A stretch of 64,000 nucleotides of DNA from Macrothele yani (GCA_039090855.1 CM077025.1:95088489-95152488), one strand, 5' to 3'; counted from the first letter of the stretch, positions 30,549-41,540 are shown. Program-made: numbers and translations. Notes: generated by a model from the letters alone, not told the origin.

Positions 30549-32889
30549 CTGTATTTAGTACGATAAGTTAAAACAAATCCCTAAAACCGCCGAATAAAAC
30601 TCAATTTATTCACAATTTTAAAACCTATTTACATAGCTAGCGCTTTCGGTGCTCACTTGGTCCCATTTTGAAGCCCAAAAGCCCCGGAACACTAATAGGC
30701 AACGACTATATACTATAGTATTCGTGACTTCGGTGATATACGTCATAAAAATTATACAAGTGATGCCATTTACATTAAGAGAAAAAGAAGTAATTGAAGT
30801 CCAAAAACAAATACAGAACATGTTCAAGTAAGAGTCTCACCTTCTAAGTGTGTCATGGGGGGGGAGCGATCATCAGTCTCCAGGGTCTTGGGACTGAAAT
30901 CGGAAAAGTCCGTATTACAGCAGACATCAGTAATATTTAAAAATAAACAGGCTTTCCGAGAGAAAAATGGTATTCTTCTTAACAGTGGAGTTTAAAACTT
31001 TAGTAGCATTTTGCCAGTCCGGTTAGTAGCCTTCCTGGTTGACTGCAACGGTGAGGGCTGTGGTGGCGTTTCCATTACGTAGAGAATATTGGTGCTCCTT
31101 CAGTCTTATATTTAACGATCGAAGTGTCGAACCGATGTAAACCTTAGAGTCACGGTTGGACTCTTCTGAGGTCAGAGGTATGGAGTAGACCCCGGTTTAT
31201 TAAACATATTGACTTTATCACGGTCTCTACGAACTAGTGAGAAAATATTTCGGGTACAGATTCCAAAGGATAAATTATGTAGTTGACAGACTCTTTTCAA
31301 GTAAGGAACAATATGAGGAATAAAATCCAATTTACCAACAAATTTAGCCAGAGGAGCTTCATAAACCAAGGTGATAAATCGTAGTTTAGAAAACTTACTT
31401 AGTAACCTGTGAAAGATAGAGGCCAGGAATCCAAACTCCCGTGTTAAAGCTCGAATCTTATTTAATTCATCAATGCGAATCTTGCGGGATGAAGAATGGG
31501 TAAAGGCTCTTTTAATCAAAAATCGAAGAGCAGAAGATTTTTGTTTCGGAGGGTGAGCAGAAGCGAAAGGAGTAATACAGGGAATAAACGTAGGTTTTCT
31601 GTAAACTGAGTACTGAAATTGATTCGAGGTTTAATGCCTTGTTAATAAAATATCAAGAAAAGGGAGTTTTCCCGCAACTTCAAGTTCCTGGGTAAAGGAG
31701 ATAGTTGCATATTGAGAAGACAGATAGTCAGTAAATTGATTCAAGAGAGACAAAGAATAAGGTCAAAACACCAACATGTCATCTACATACCTCATCAGGA
31801 GTAAAGGTTGGACAGAAAAATTCGCCAAGACAGTCTCCTCTATAGCCTGCAACAGGATCTCTGCTAACATGGGGGATAAGGGGGACCCCATAGGAGCACC
31901 TTCTGTTTGATGAAAAAACTGGTCGTTGAATTTAAAATAGGAACGTTTTGCAAGAAGTTTAAGGGCGGATAAGATAGCATCAATTTCAAGTGGGGATATA
32001 GTGTTGTCTTCAGATAATTTTTCAAAAATAATAGAATGGACAGAAGAAAGAGGTACATTTGGAAATAATGACACTACATCTAGAGATGCCATAATAAAAT
32101 TAGTTCCTAAAGAGTTAAAAGACTTAATACGGTCGAGAGCCTGTGCGGTGCTTTGATTGATACTGAGGAATTCATTTTGAGGGGTTTCAAGTATGAAGCC
32201 AAGGTTGCTTCTAATGGAAGAGTTGGATAGCGTACCCTGAGACCAGCAATCTTAGTGGATGATCCGGTTTATGAGTCTTGAGTTTGCCGAATACCTCAGG
32301 TACCCTAGGACCAGCAGGAGGTTTCATCCTAGTAGAAATAGATGATGGAAGAAACCCAGAATTTCTCAGTTTAGTGAGAACAGAAATGGTAGCTGCGGTC
32401 GGGTTCGACTTAAGGGCTCGATGTGGAGCCGAATTTATTGCTTGTTTCATTTTATCATGGTAGTCTTTTCGATTCATGATAATGAGCTGTTGAGATTTAT
32501 CTGCGCTTAGGATAGACAGGTTAGGGTTACGAGCTAGTTCTAGCAGTTGATCACGCTCGTTCTTCAAAGAATGCTTAACCCTAGTTTGTTTAAAACAAGA
32601 AGTTGCCAAGTTATAGCGGATAGGTTCCCTTTCGTCCTCTGGTAGAGTACGAATGATCTGTTCAAGCTGAGGTATTAAGTGCATTGGGTTAACCGAAGAG
32701 ACTGGAAAACTGAATTCAAAACCTCTGTTTAGGGCAGAGGGTTGAGTATGCGATAATTGAACAAAACTGAGGTTTAAAAACGAATCCGATGTAGGTAAGT
32801 CATTGGTTGAATTATTAAATGGGCTAGAGTAGCGAACCCGGTTAGGGTTGTGAGCCACTAAAAGACGAAGTTTATTGATGTATCGTTAT
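30549..32889 (-). mobile_element. Penelope-like element, minus-strand copy
   Basis: Holds reverse transcriptase and GIY-YIG sequences described separately and a 3' untranslated end at 30549-30660. The same 3' end occurs inverted at 33600-33723. The 5' side stops at 32889, where a 5'-truncated plus-strand copy begins. The result is two copies facing away from each other, an arrangement known for Penelope-like elements. Confidence 0.88.
31060..32858 (-). pseudogene. Penelope reverse transcriptase with GIY-YIG endonuclease, broken
   Basis: The N-terminal part 32858-32211 is open (215 codons; ESAD-like 'LSADKSQQLIIMNRKDYHDK', 'PPAGPRVPEVFGKLKTHKPD'). The RT core 32092-31763 has MASLDVVSLFPNVPLSS, QTEGAPMGSPLSPMLAE and the catalytic RYVDDMLVF. 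The thumb and linker are at 31519-31172 (FGICTRNIFSLVRRDRDKVN). GIY-YIG follows in a shifted frame (SKVYIGSTLRSLNIRLKEHQ near 31150-31090). At least three frame breaks. The Penelope enzyme is a telomerase-related RT acting with an endonuclease. Confidence 0.88.
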
Positions 32890-33723
32890 AACTACGATTT
32901 ACCACTTTCGTTTATGAAGCTCCTCTGGCTAAATTTGTTGGTAAATTGGATTTTATTCCTCATGTTGTTAATTGCTTGAAAAAAGTCTGTCAACGACCTA
33001 ATTTATCCTTTGGAATATGTACCCGAAATATCTTCTCACTAGTTCGTAGAGACCGTCATAAAGTCAATATGTTTAATAAACCGGGGTTCTATTCCATATC
33101 TCTGACCTCAGAAGACCCAAACGGTGACTCTAAGGTTTACATCGGTTCGACACTTCGATCGTTAAACATAAGACTAAAGGAGCAGCAATAATCTCTAAGT
33201 AGTGGAAACGTCACCACAACCCTCACCGTTGCAGTCAACCAGGAAGGTTACAAACCGGACTGGCAAAATGCTAAAGTTTTAAACTCCACTGTTAACAAGA
33301 ACACCCTTTTTCTCCCGGAAAGCCTGTTTAGTTTTAAATATTACGATGTCTGCTGTAATACGGAGTTTCCGATTTCAGTCCCAATACCCTGGAGACTGAT
33401 GGTCGCGTCAACATGACACACTTAGAAGGTGAGACTCTTGCTTGAACATGTTCTGTATTTGTTTTTGGACTTTTATTACTTCTTTTTCTCTTAATGTGAA
33501 TGGCATCACTTGTATAATTTTTATGACGTATATCTCGGTATTCACGAATACTATAGTATATAGTCTTTGCCTCTTAGTGTTCCTGGACTTTTTTGCTTAA
33601 AAATGAGGCCAAGTGAGCACCGAAAGTGCTAGCTATGTAAATAGGTTTTTAAAATTGTGAATAAATTGAATTTTATTCGGCGGTTTTAGGTATTTGTTTT
33701 AACTTATCATACTAAAGACAGCA
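32890..33723 (+). mobile_element. Penelope-like element, 5'-truncated plus-strand copy
   Basis: Begins within the RT C-terminal coding region ('ctacgatttaccactttcg'), equivalent to 31390 of the minus copy. It encodes a fragment 32946-33191 with FGICTRNIFSLVRRDRHKVN and the GIY-YIG parts GFYSISLTSED and SKVYIGSTLRSLNIRLKEQ. It continues through the shared 3' untranslated end. An RTE has inserted in its 3' end; the sequence continues after 37386. Confidence 0.88.
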
Positions 33724-35484
33724 GGAATGTAAGGTCAGGGGATGCGTAACATTACAACCTCTCCTTGACAAATGTCAACCCCGCCTTCTCATGGTGTATC
33801 CCGTTCCCACTGAAGGGGCTCTGACGACCGCCAATAGCGGTATAACTACACCATCGGGATTAGAGGAAATGCTATCCCACACTCACCAACGGCCAAACCC
33901 TCCAAAATGACTCCACAACTTAAATCTTTGCCCTCAGTCTCTGGCAGCTGGAATGTACGTGACCAAGCCAGCGGCCAGTGCGACATGAAGGTAGAGGGTG
34001 CTAAGAATCCCCGGAGGACCGGACTAGGCTGCCATTTGATGCTGACCTTGTCTGTGTGTAATGGACGCTCCCTATCTTCTGATTCAAGGCTTCTTGAATT
34101 GGAAGAGGAACTACAAAGGATCAAGTGGGACATCGTCGGGCTAAGTGAGATAAGGAGAAAAGAAGAAGGTCTCATTGAACTGAAAAGTGGACATCTCTTC
34201 TACTATCGTGCGACAGATACTGGCAGAACTAGTGGTGTTGAATTTAAAATAAACAAGAAACTGAAGGATAAAGTTGTAGAAGTTGAAAGTTCCTCTGACA
34301 GAGCTGCACGACTCGCTATCCAACTCTCGAGAAGATACAAGGCTCAGATTATTCAAACTTATGCACCCACCACAAGTCATCCTGAAGAAGAAATTGAAGA
34401 ATTTTATGAGGAAATTCGTAATCTAAATAATAAAGGTAAGCAGCACTTGAAGAGATAATTATGGGAGATTTCAATGCGAAAATAAGGCAACGGCAACAGA
34501 ATGAAACTTCAGTAGGTACATTCGGTCACGGCAACAGAAACCAGCGTGGAAATACTCTCGTTGAGTTTGCAGAGGCAGAAGGGTTTTTCATCTTGAACTA
34601 ATTTTTCAAGAAAAAGCCACACAGGAAATGGACATGGAGACATCCAAATGGGACGACAAGTGAAATTGATTTTATTATGAGTAAAAAAAATTCGTCATAG
34701 AAGACTGCAGTGTGCTAAACAAGTTCAACACATGTAGTGACTATGGATTGGTGAGATGTAAGATGCACCTCCACACTAAACTCGAACGTGGCAAGTTCAT
34801 AAGACAAACAAAATGTATTGACATAACCAACCTCAAAAAACACAATAATACCTTCACGTTGGAACTAAAGAACAGATTCTCTGCTTTAGAAGGCCTAACA
34901 TCAGAAGAAGTGGGTATTTCTGAAGTTAACAGAAAAGTAACCAAAGCTTTTATGGAAACAGCAACATAATTAGCTGGGTCTAGGAACAAGTTGCATGTGA
35001 ATAAATTACCAGGAAAAACCAAAATGTTGATGCAAAAATGAAGAGAGATGACGACAACTAACGACGATGTGACTTCGAAAGTGGAATATATAGAGCTATG
35101 CAAGACAGTACGAAAAAGTATCACTGAAGACGTAAGGAAATTCAACTGTGAACTAGTAAGGAGAGCAATCGAAAACAAACAAAGCCTAAAGATAGCAAAA
35201 GGACATCTCAGTAAGGGAAGAAAACAGATTATTGCACTGAGAAAAGAAGATGGTTCTGTAGCAAGAAATAGAGGCGAAATTTTGACAAGAGTAAAAGATT
35301 TTTACTCCAAATTATATGAAAGGGATGATACATGTACTCCAGACATCATGAAAGGTGCCAGTACCAGAGTTCTTCCAGTGCTCCCAGCAGAAGTTGCACA
35401 TGCAATCTGTAACGTACCAGGAGATGTGACGTACCTGCCCGAAGGACGCACACGACATAAAGGCAGATAGGAATCAGAATAAAA

Positions 35485-35556
35485 GTCAGCGTAGCTCAAT
35501 TGGTAGAGTGACTTATTCCGGAATGAGGGGATCCGGGTTCGAGCCCCGGCGCGGAT
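35485..35556 (+). other. 72-nt tRNA-like domain, 5' LTR of TRIM
   Basis: GTCAGCG...CGCGGAT with one acceptor mismatch. D-arm TAGCTCAATTGGTAGAGT, anticodon region TTCCGGA, T-arm CCGGGTTCGAGCCCCGG fully paired. Box B-like GGTTCGAGCCC. Confidence 0.82.
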
Positions 35557-35799
35557 AAAAATGACGGAGAAATTTACTTCGTTATAATGGCGCCCGAACG
35601 ATCCGGATGACCCGACCGTTCAAAATCTCGCATTGGTGTGATGTTATTTCCACACCGCCAGATAGGATAAATAAGAGAATCCCTTCTCCAGCACTTCGAA
35701 TAAAAAAATAAGGCGGAGATGATGTAACGTACCAGGAGATGTGACGTACCTCCAGAAGGACGCACACGACATAAAGGCAGATAGGAATCAGAATAAAAC

Positions 35800-35871
35800 G
35801 TCCGCGTAGCTCAATTGGTAGAGCAACTTATTCCGGAATGAGGGCACCCGGGTTCGAATCCTGCCGCGGAT
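35800..35871 (+). other. 72-nt tRNA-like domain, 3' LTR of TRIM
   Basis: GTCCGCG...CGCGGAT with all seven acceptor pairs. D-arm TAGCTCAATTGGTAGAGC, T-arm GGGTTCGAATCCTG. Same spacing from the LTR ends as in the 5' LTR. Confidence 0.82.
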
Positions 35872-37374
35872 AAAAATGACGGAGAAATTTACTTCGTTAT
35901 AAATCAAGAACATGAAGCGGGGAAGAGCTCCAGGAGAAGATGGAATTACTGTAGACATCATACAAGAAGCAAGTGGAGAAATCGAAACAGTATTCGACCA
36001 AATTTTCACTCGGTGCCTTAATGAAGAGAAGATTCCTGAGGATTGGAACAACGCTACAATGATCCTGCTACATAAAAAAGGTGACGTTGAGGATCTCAGG
36101 AACTACAGACCTATCAGCCTCCTATCAGTGGTTTATAAAATCTTCACTAAAGTTCTTTCACACCGTTCGAAGGTAACACTGGACATGGGTCAACCGAGAG
36201 AACAAGCTGAATTTAGGAGTGGCTACAGCACAATAGATCATATCCACGTACTGAGAGAACTAATTGAAAGAGCTAGGGAATATGAACTTCCATTGTGCAT
36301 GACTTTTATGGATTATGAAAAAGCCTTTAATTAGGTGAAACCATCAGCAGTTACAATGGCTCTGAAATCCTGCAGTAAATATTAATAACATCTATGAAAA
36401 TGCAAGTGCAAAGATTCGGCTGTTTGGAAATACAACATACATAAAAATTTGAAAGAGAGTGAGACAAGGTGACACCGAAGCTCTTTAATGCCACATTGAA
36501 AAATGTCTTTCAATCAGTGAACTGGGAAAACAAAGGGATAAATATTAATGGAGATTATCTAACCCACCTTCGTTTTGCTGATGACGAAGTCATTTATGCA
36601 ACTACCCCATCAAAGCTGCAGAGTATGACCCAGGAACTTCCTGACAACAGTAAAGAAGTGGGATTAAAAATGAACTTTCAGAAGACAAAAGTTATGTTCA
36701 ATGCTTTTACAAGAAATGAAGATTTATCGATTGATGTAGAAAAACTGGAAATAACAGACACGTACGTTTATCTTGGACAGCAGATATCAAGTGAGGGTCA
36801 CATTGATGAAGAAATTAGTCGGCGTACAAAACTTGTCTGGAGAGCTTTTGGAAGAAACAGCATACTTTTCAAGAGCAATACGCCATCCATTATGTCTTAA
36901 AAGAAATGTGTTTGATCAATGCATCCTTCCTGTGCTTACGTATGGTGCAGAGACATGGACCTAAACTAAAAGAGACATACAAACGCTGCAGACAACTCAA
37001 AGAGCATGGAGAGGTGCATGCTTGGTGTAACCAGGAGAGATAAGAAGAGGAACTCGTGGATCCAAAAAATGACATGAGTGGAAGACATCATGATCAGAGT
37101 TAAATCCCTGAAATGGCAATGGGCTGGACATACTACCAGAAGGACAGACCACTGATGGACAACCGAAATTTTAGATTGGATTCCAAGGGACAGGAAAAGA
37201 CCCAGAAGAGGACCACATGGGAGATGGGTGGATGAAATTCAAAAGTATGCGGGAGTGACGTGGAGGAGACTGGCACAAGACAGACTGTTGTGGAGGAAAC
37301 TTGGGGAGACCTTCGCCCATCAGTGGATTGATAATATTTGACAAGGATGATGATAATGATGATGATGATGATGC

Positions 37375-37412
37375 CTAAAGACAGCAAACTTGTGTTCCTC
37401 ATTTTTATCCAT
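37375..37412 (+). mobile_element. Continuation of the Penelope 3' end after the RTE
   Basis: 'agacagcaaacttgtgttcctc' here is the reverse complement of 30529-30548, at the minus copy's 3' end. The RTE therefore split the plus Penelope copy's 3' end. Beyond about 37412 the two copies diverge. Confidence 0.75.
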
Positions 37413-37589
37413 TACGCACGAAATCTTCATCTTCAGTCTCTTTTAAATATTGAATAGTGCGTCACCGTCTTGATCCGAAGAGGCAACCCCTTCCAGGACC
37501 TAAGGCAGGTCACGTTAATATTATTAAATAAAAAATTAGTACCCGCTCTAAGTATTAAAAACTAGTATTACCACGAGTGTCATTATCAT

Positions 37590-37830
37590 AGGACCGAAAA
37601 TGTTAGGTTATTAGATCTGAATATTTATTAGCATGTATACGTTCATGCATTAACAGTAATAGTCGAAAATTGTTTAATTTATCAAATCGCAATATCTGAT
37701 AACTAAGGAAAAAAGAATGTACCTGTAAAGACGCATTCACCAAACGTAAAATTTTTTTTTTCAAAACATAAATTCTATTAACATTCCCAATAGTTGTGCG
37801 ACCCGCAGCCAAGAGACAATAAGATAGAAA
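37590..37830 (-). pseudogene. Jockey/CR1-like LINE RT C-terminal fragment
   Basis: The minus-strand reading AAGRTTIGNVNRIYVLKKKI...VNASLQVHSFFLSYQILRFD...LLLLMHERIHANKYSDLI has the 'NRVLRLI..LHTSPL..l.il.l..l' pattern at the end of Jockey-type RTs. It resembles 49520-49740, where LQNRMVRILNNFRGINLHMG is followed by a similar block. Short, no start, no catalytic core. Confidence 0.55.
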
Positions 37831-37939
37831 TGGATAAATAAATGAAAATAAATGAAAAAACTATAAGAAATAAAAGATAATGGGAAGCGATAAGAATGTT
37901 CAGCGTTAAGAAAGTGCGTTTCAAATAGTAGTATCCTGA

Positions 37940-38360
37940 TTTCCATTTTTGGTTTCTTTTGGCTGAAAAAGTCATGCCGTGCAGCTTCATTTTTGTGCAC
38001 ACACTTTGCGGTGCTGAAACCTTTTTTTAATGATTTTGTTCGGTAAGATTTCGAAAAATCAGAAATTGCGAAGCGTCGGTTCTCCCAAATTTTTTTATTC
38101 ACGCTCTCCACCAAATCTTCCGTGACCAGAGAAGACCTACCACTTCGCAAATCGCCATGAACGCTGTGTCGTGCTTCATTAAACATTCGAACCCACTTCT
38201 GCACCATTCCTGTATTCATTGCGTTTTGTTTGTAAAGGTGCGGATAAATCTCACTTGGTCCGACATTTTTCGCATTCAGACCGGACTTCGCAGTCGCCGA
38301 ACCATTCTGTTAACTTACTTGAACATTATTAACGCACAAAACAGACCTTTAACATAAGCA
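37940..38360 (-). pseudogene. Mariner transposase N-terminal fragment
   Basis: Minus-strand MSDQVRFIRTFTNKTQ (about 38255-38215) and then MNTGMVQKWVRMFNEARHSV, HGDLRSGRSSLVTEDLVESV, NKKIWENRRFAISDFS (38219-38055). This is the first HTH plus GRPS linker plus the start of the second HTH of a mariner. The catalytic domain is missing. Confidence 0.72.
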
Positions 38361-38379
38361 CAACTTCAAAAAAACGGGG

Positions 38380-39780
38380 TAGGTAGGTATAGTGTTGGGG
38401 TCACTACCACTGAGGTTTTTGGCGGAAAACGTCTTACCCAGGCGATGTTGTCGGGGCGGGGTGTTTGTAGAGTTGGTAAGAAAGAAATGAGCGCAACGAA
38501 ATTGCATGTCTTTTATTTTATTTATTTCTCACAATGCTGACTAATTTGTAAAATGTTGTTGAAGACAGGACAATGGTACGAGTAGTACGATATGTAAGAC
38601 TTACATGCTACACTTATATCTCTATAGAACGTTAAGTCTATCGTGGTATTCTTAAAAGTTGTGAAGTCAGTTGGATCCGTGGCCAACACCAATCTGAACT
38701 TGTCGTTGAGAATCTATTTCAGACGATCGTTCGACGCCTCAATGTTAAAGTCCCCGGTGAGCAGAAGCGGTATGTTGGGATCGCAGGACCAGTCGCCAAC
38801 TATTGTTCTGACATGTTCTGTGTATTAAAGCATTAGTTGAAACAGAAACATCTCGATGTAGTTGAGCGGTGTCTGTGGATGAATATAGACTGACACTAGA
38901 ACGAATTAGAATTGGTTGGGTATCTCGACTTCCACTGGTATACGCCTTCGCCGACATGAATATTCTGTAGACAATTGAATCCAGAAATTTAGGTATTGGC
39001 CCTCGTGAAACGGGTCTAGAGACATGAACCCTGCCCGTTTCCTCATTTTTGAAGACTTTCCTGATTCTTGATTCGTTTTCTTTTTCATCTTTTCTGATTC
39101 TTGATTCGTTTTCATTTTCTCGTTTTCTAATGCTTGAAGACTTTTCTGATTCTTGATTCGTTTTCATTTTTACGTTTTCTGATTCTTGATTCTTGAGATT
39201 GAACGACTTCATCTGTGAATTCCTGTTGTAAGTATTGCAACATAGCTGCATTGGGCCGTTTTAAATCATTTTGCAAACTCCACAAACAAAACCCAACTTG
39301 TTATCATTGAACGACTTTTCAAACTGCTTCCTCGCCAGACGCTAATGGGTTATAAATGCTAAATCTCGATTCTCATATGTCTCATCTGCTTGTATTTTGT
39401 CGTATTCCATCGGTTCTATATCACTGTCGACATTCATTGCCGGTGAACTGGCGTTAGGCGTTGAGGTGTCTGCGCGGCTGGTACTCGTCTCAACTTGTTG
39501 ACGCTGCCTCATCCTCCGCATTCTCTCTGCTCCTGTCATAAGGGCCTTTTTGGATTCTTCATTTATTCTTCTTTCACTTTGTAAGTGTTTACGATAGGCA
39601 TTTACCTTCTTGTTTTGAAGATGTTTCGACATTTTTGAAATTTTAACGAAAATTTATCCAAGGTGCAACACTTTGTCACTGTATATATTTTCAAGTTATT
39701 TCAGTATTGTCACCATGAGTGTTCTATTGTATAGTACTCGTCAAGCTCTGTTAAACGACAACTCACACAATGTCTTACCC
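38380..39780 (-). pseudogene. Remnant with endonuclease/exonuclease/phosphatase-type domain
   Basis: On the minus strand, around 38935-38690 in changing frames, are FVLVSVYIHPQTPLNYIEMF, RTIVGDWSCDPNIPLLLTGD and FNIEAS, then LVLATDPTDFTTFKNTTID. This is the order of an AP-endonuclease-like (EEP) fold with the GDFN motif. Upstream, 39632-39342 encodes a basic segment, GAERMRRMRQRQQ, of the type found near the start of large Helitron/Helentron-like or Pif1-type helicase proteins. 39110-38950 contains imperfect repeats of 'ttcttgattcgttttcattt'. Element identity is not proven. Confidence 0.45.
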
Positions 39781-39784
39781 GTAC

Positions 39785-40329
39785 TGTAACGTATACTCTA
39801 TATTCACTTTCCTTTTGATTTTACTATCTCTGGTTATTTTATTTTACTATGTAAATTATCTTCCTACTGAACGAAATGTTGTTTCACCCGCTGAATGAGA
39901 TCTGGCAATGAGTGTAAGTCATGACGTGGTGGTAGCTCGTATATAGGCGCGTTCATCGAGAGGTTGTGTTGTTGCGTTGTAGTTGTGTTGTTGCGTTGGA
40001 GTTGAGGGTGGTTGGTGGTGTGTTGCGTTGCAGTGTGTTGTTATGTAGTAGTGATATATGAGTGCCTTAGTTGACCAGGAGTCATCATAATAAACAAGTT
40101 GTTCTGTAAGTTCAGTCTTTTTCAATTCTTAGTTTTGTCAGACCTCTGTCTGGCTGTTAGGTTTATGACTTTGATTACTTAATATAAATAACCAGCGTTG
40201 AGACTTTGTTTAAGTTCATAATTAACGAGTAACAACACCCTTTTGGGAATTCATCATTTTGAAGCTTAGAGCATTATTCATTCATAATAATTAGCTTAGC
40301 AAAAAGATAAACAAAGCTAATTCATTATA
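39785..40329 (+). repeat. Gypsy 5' LTR
   Basis: 545 bp, TGTAACGTATAC...AATTCATTATA. The ends are TG...TA instead of the usual TG...CA. It contains a GTTG-rich tract (39963-40040) and TATA-like 'tatatag' at 39940-39946. Compared with the 3' LTR it has one extra T in 'ccttttgat' and an extra 'ct' in 'aattcttag'. Confidence 0.96.
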
Positions 40330-40331
40330 AT

Positions 40332-40343
40332 TGGCGCCTGAAC
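40332..40343 (+). other. Gypsy primer-binding site
   Basis: TGGCGCCTGAAC starts two bases after the 5' LTR. TGGCGCC is the start of lysine-tRNA-type primer sites. It matches the TRIM sites (TGGCGCCCGAAC) at 11 of 12 bases. Confidence 0.85.
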
Positions 40344-40378
40344 TTTTCTCGAACACGAGATCCTGACTATTATTACCC

Positions 40379-41540
40379 ATGGCTTCCTTACCTGAGACAA
40401 CTGCAAATTTCCACCTTCCGGCAAGTCTCGAGGGTAATGGTGTTTGTTTGGACAATTTGTACGAAGCCTGTGGCTCTGACTTGGATATGAATAATCTACA
40501 CATACCCAAGCATTCTTCACCATCTCGTAATGCACCAGCTTCTTATTACTCTGAGTCGCGGGTCGTACCTGAGGGAGTTCAATCCTCTCAGCGAAGCAGA
40601 ATGCTTGCTCATTTCGTGCCGCATGCAGGAACAATTTATTTCAATGGTTTGGAGGGGTCTTTAAAGTTCCTCGAAGATCTGGAAGACCATTTTGATTTAT
40701 ATAATATTCCGGAAGACTGCAAGGTCCAAATTGCCGGAACTTGCTTGAGAGATACCGCCAAGACCTGGTATCGGCAGTGGCGAGGGTCGAACCCGGATTC
40801 TCATTAGGAGAATTTCCGTGCAGAATTCTTGGAGGTCTTTCCTTTCGGCCTCAGTCGAGCTAGCCTTGCTCAACAGCTGTTTTCACGTCAACAAGGTCCC
40901 AATGATAGCCCTGTTGCATTTGCGTTGGAAACTACACGCCTATATAATCTATGGGATCCACATGCCAGTCAGGTTGACATGTTGGATACCCTCGTACAGC
41001 AGCTCGACTCATTCTTACAAGATTTTCTTGAGGTTCGACACCCTACCACTATTCATGAATGCCTTCGCCTCATACGCACGTATGAAGAGCGACATGGCAA
41101 ACATGCTGCAACTCACCATGCTCGGGCACCCCTGCGAGGCTTATTCCGAAAACCCTCAGCGGCATAATAGACAAAACTTTCAGCGCGAGCATACACACGT
41201 GCCCACCCAAGCTTCATACGTTCCACCACACAGAAGAGTGGCGAACCAACAGCGGGTTTCGGAGCAAGCTACGGGGTATCGTCATAATGCACAGTATGCT
41301 CGACCCCGTTCCACTCAGCAGCATTCGGAACGTTATCATGCTCAGGGCAATAATAATTTTTCTGCCCGTGCTGAGGGCAGACGTAACGAAAATGAAAATC
41401 TCAACAGACACGCGGAGTTCCCGACGCAGGGTGCACGCAATTTTCCTTATCGTGAAAATTTTCCCGATACCCGGCAGGGTCGAGGTTTCCGACCACATGA
41501 TAACACCACCAGAATTCCTTTAAACTTCCACAGGAAGTAG
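40379..41540 (+). pseudogene. Gypsy gag, interrupted by a stop and a frameshift
   Basis: The first frame, 40379-40804 (142 codons), begins MASLPETTANFHLPASLEGN and contains capsid-like IYFNGLEGSLKFLEDLEDHF and TCLRDTAKTWYRQWRG. A TAG at 40805-40807 interrupts it; the same frame then runs on with ENFRAEFLEVFPFGLSRASL to 41167. The C-terminal Arg/Asn/Gln-rich, RNA-binding-like tail (41150-41540) is one frame over. No CCHC zinc knuckle is seen. Gag normally forms the particle that packages element RNA. Confidence 0.85.

Larger units (their letters stand above)
35408..35901 (+). mobile_element. Complete TRIM with tRNA-bearing LTRs, Gypsy-like termini
   Basis: 494 bp: LTR 35408-35586 (179 bp), PBS TGGCGCCCGAAC at 35588-35599, 136-bp internal region, purine tract AGGCGGAGATGA (35711-35722), LTR 35723-35901 (179 bp). 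Target duplication AATC (35404-35407, 35902-35905). LTRs begin TGTAACGTACC and end CGTTATA. The internal region matches the start of the 23785-24371 copy but lacks about 130 bp. No ORF. It splits the RTE reverse transcriptase. Confidence 0.96.
33907..37340 (+). pseudogene. RTE endonuclease-reverse transcriptase, multiply broken
   Basis: The N-terminal apurinic-type endonuclease runs from 33907: LSVCNGRSLSSDSRLLELEE, DIVGLSEIRRKEE (Glu), QTYAPTTSHPEEE, then MGDFNAK at 34461 and a TSEIDFIM block near 34660. The RT follows at 35912-36334: GRAPGEDGITVDII, NYRPISLLSVVYKIF, FRSGYSTIDHIHVL, MTFMDYEKAFN. The catalytic box is FADDE at 36575-36589. Thumb and C-terminus continue to about 37340. Stops or frameshifts occur near 34440, 34600, 34970, 36334, 36900 and 36963, plus the TRIM insertion. 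Not functional. Confidence 0.9.
33724..37374 (+). mobile_element. Near-full-length RTE retrotransposon with 12-bp target duplication
   Basis: 3,651 bp flanked by CTAAAGACAGCA on both sides (33712-33723, 37375-37386). It has a 5' untranslated region (33724-33906), endonuclease and RT coding regions, and an ATGATG-type tail. It is inserted in the 3' end of the plus-strand Penelope copy and is itself interrupted by a TRIM at 35408-35901. Confidence 0.93.

Noticed and set aside
35800..35871. Functional host tRNA gene
   Set aside because: The anticodon stem does not pair in a standard 5-bp/7-nt arrangement, and the sequence is part of an LTR with copies in every TRIM.
38745..39251. 168-codon minus-strand ORF as a host gene
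   Set aside because: Its N-terminal part is imperfect tandem repeats and the C-terminal part is the wrong frame of the EEP remnant.
40805..40807. Programmed readthrough of the TAG in gag
   Set aside because: It lies in the middle of the capsid-like region, not at a gag-pol junction, and gag also has a frameshift, so decay or sequence error is likelier.
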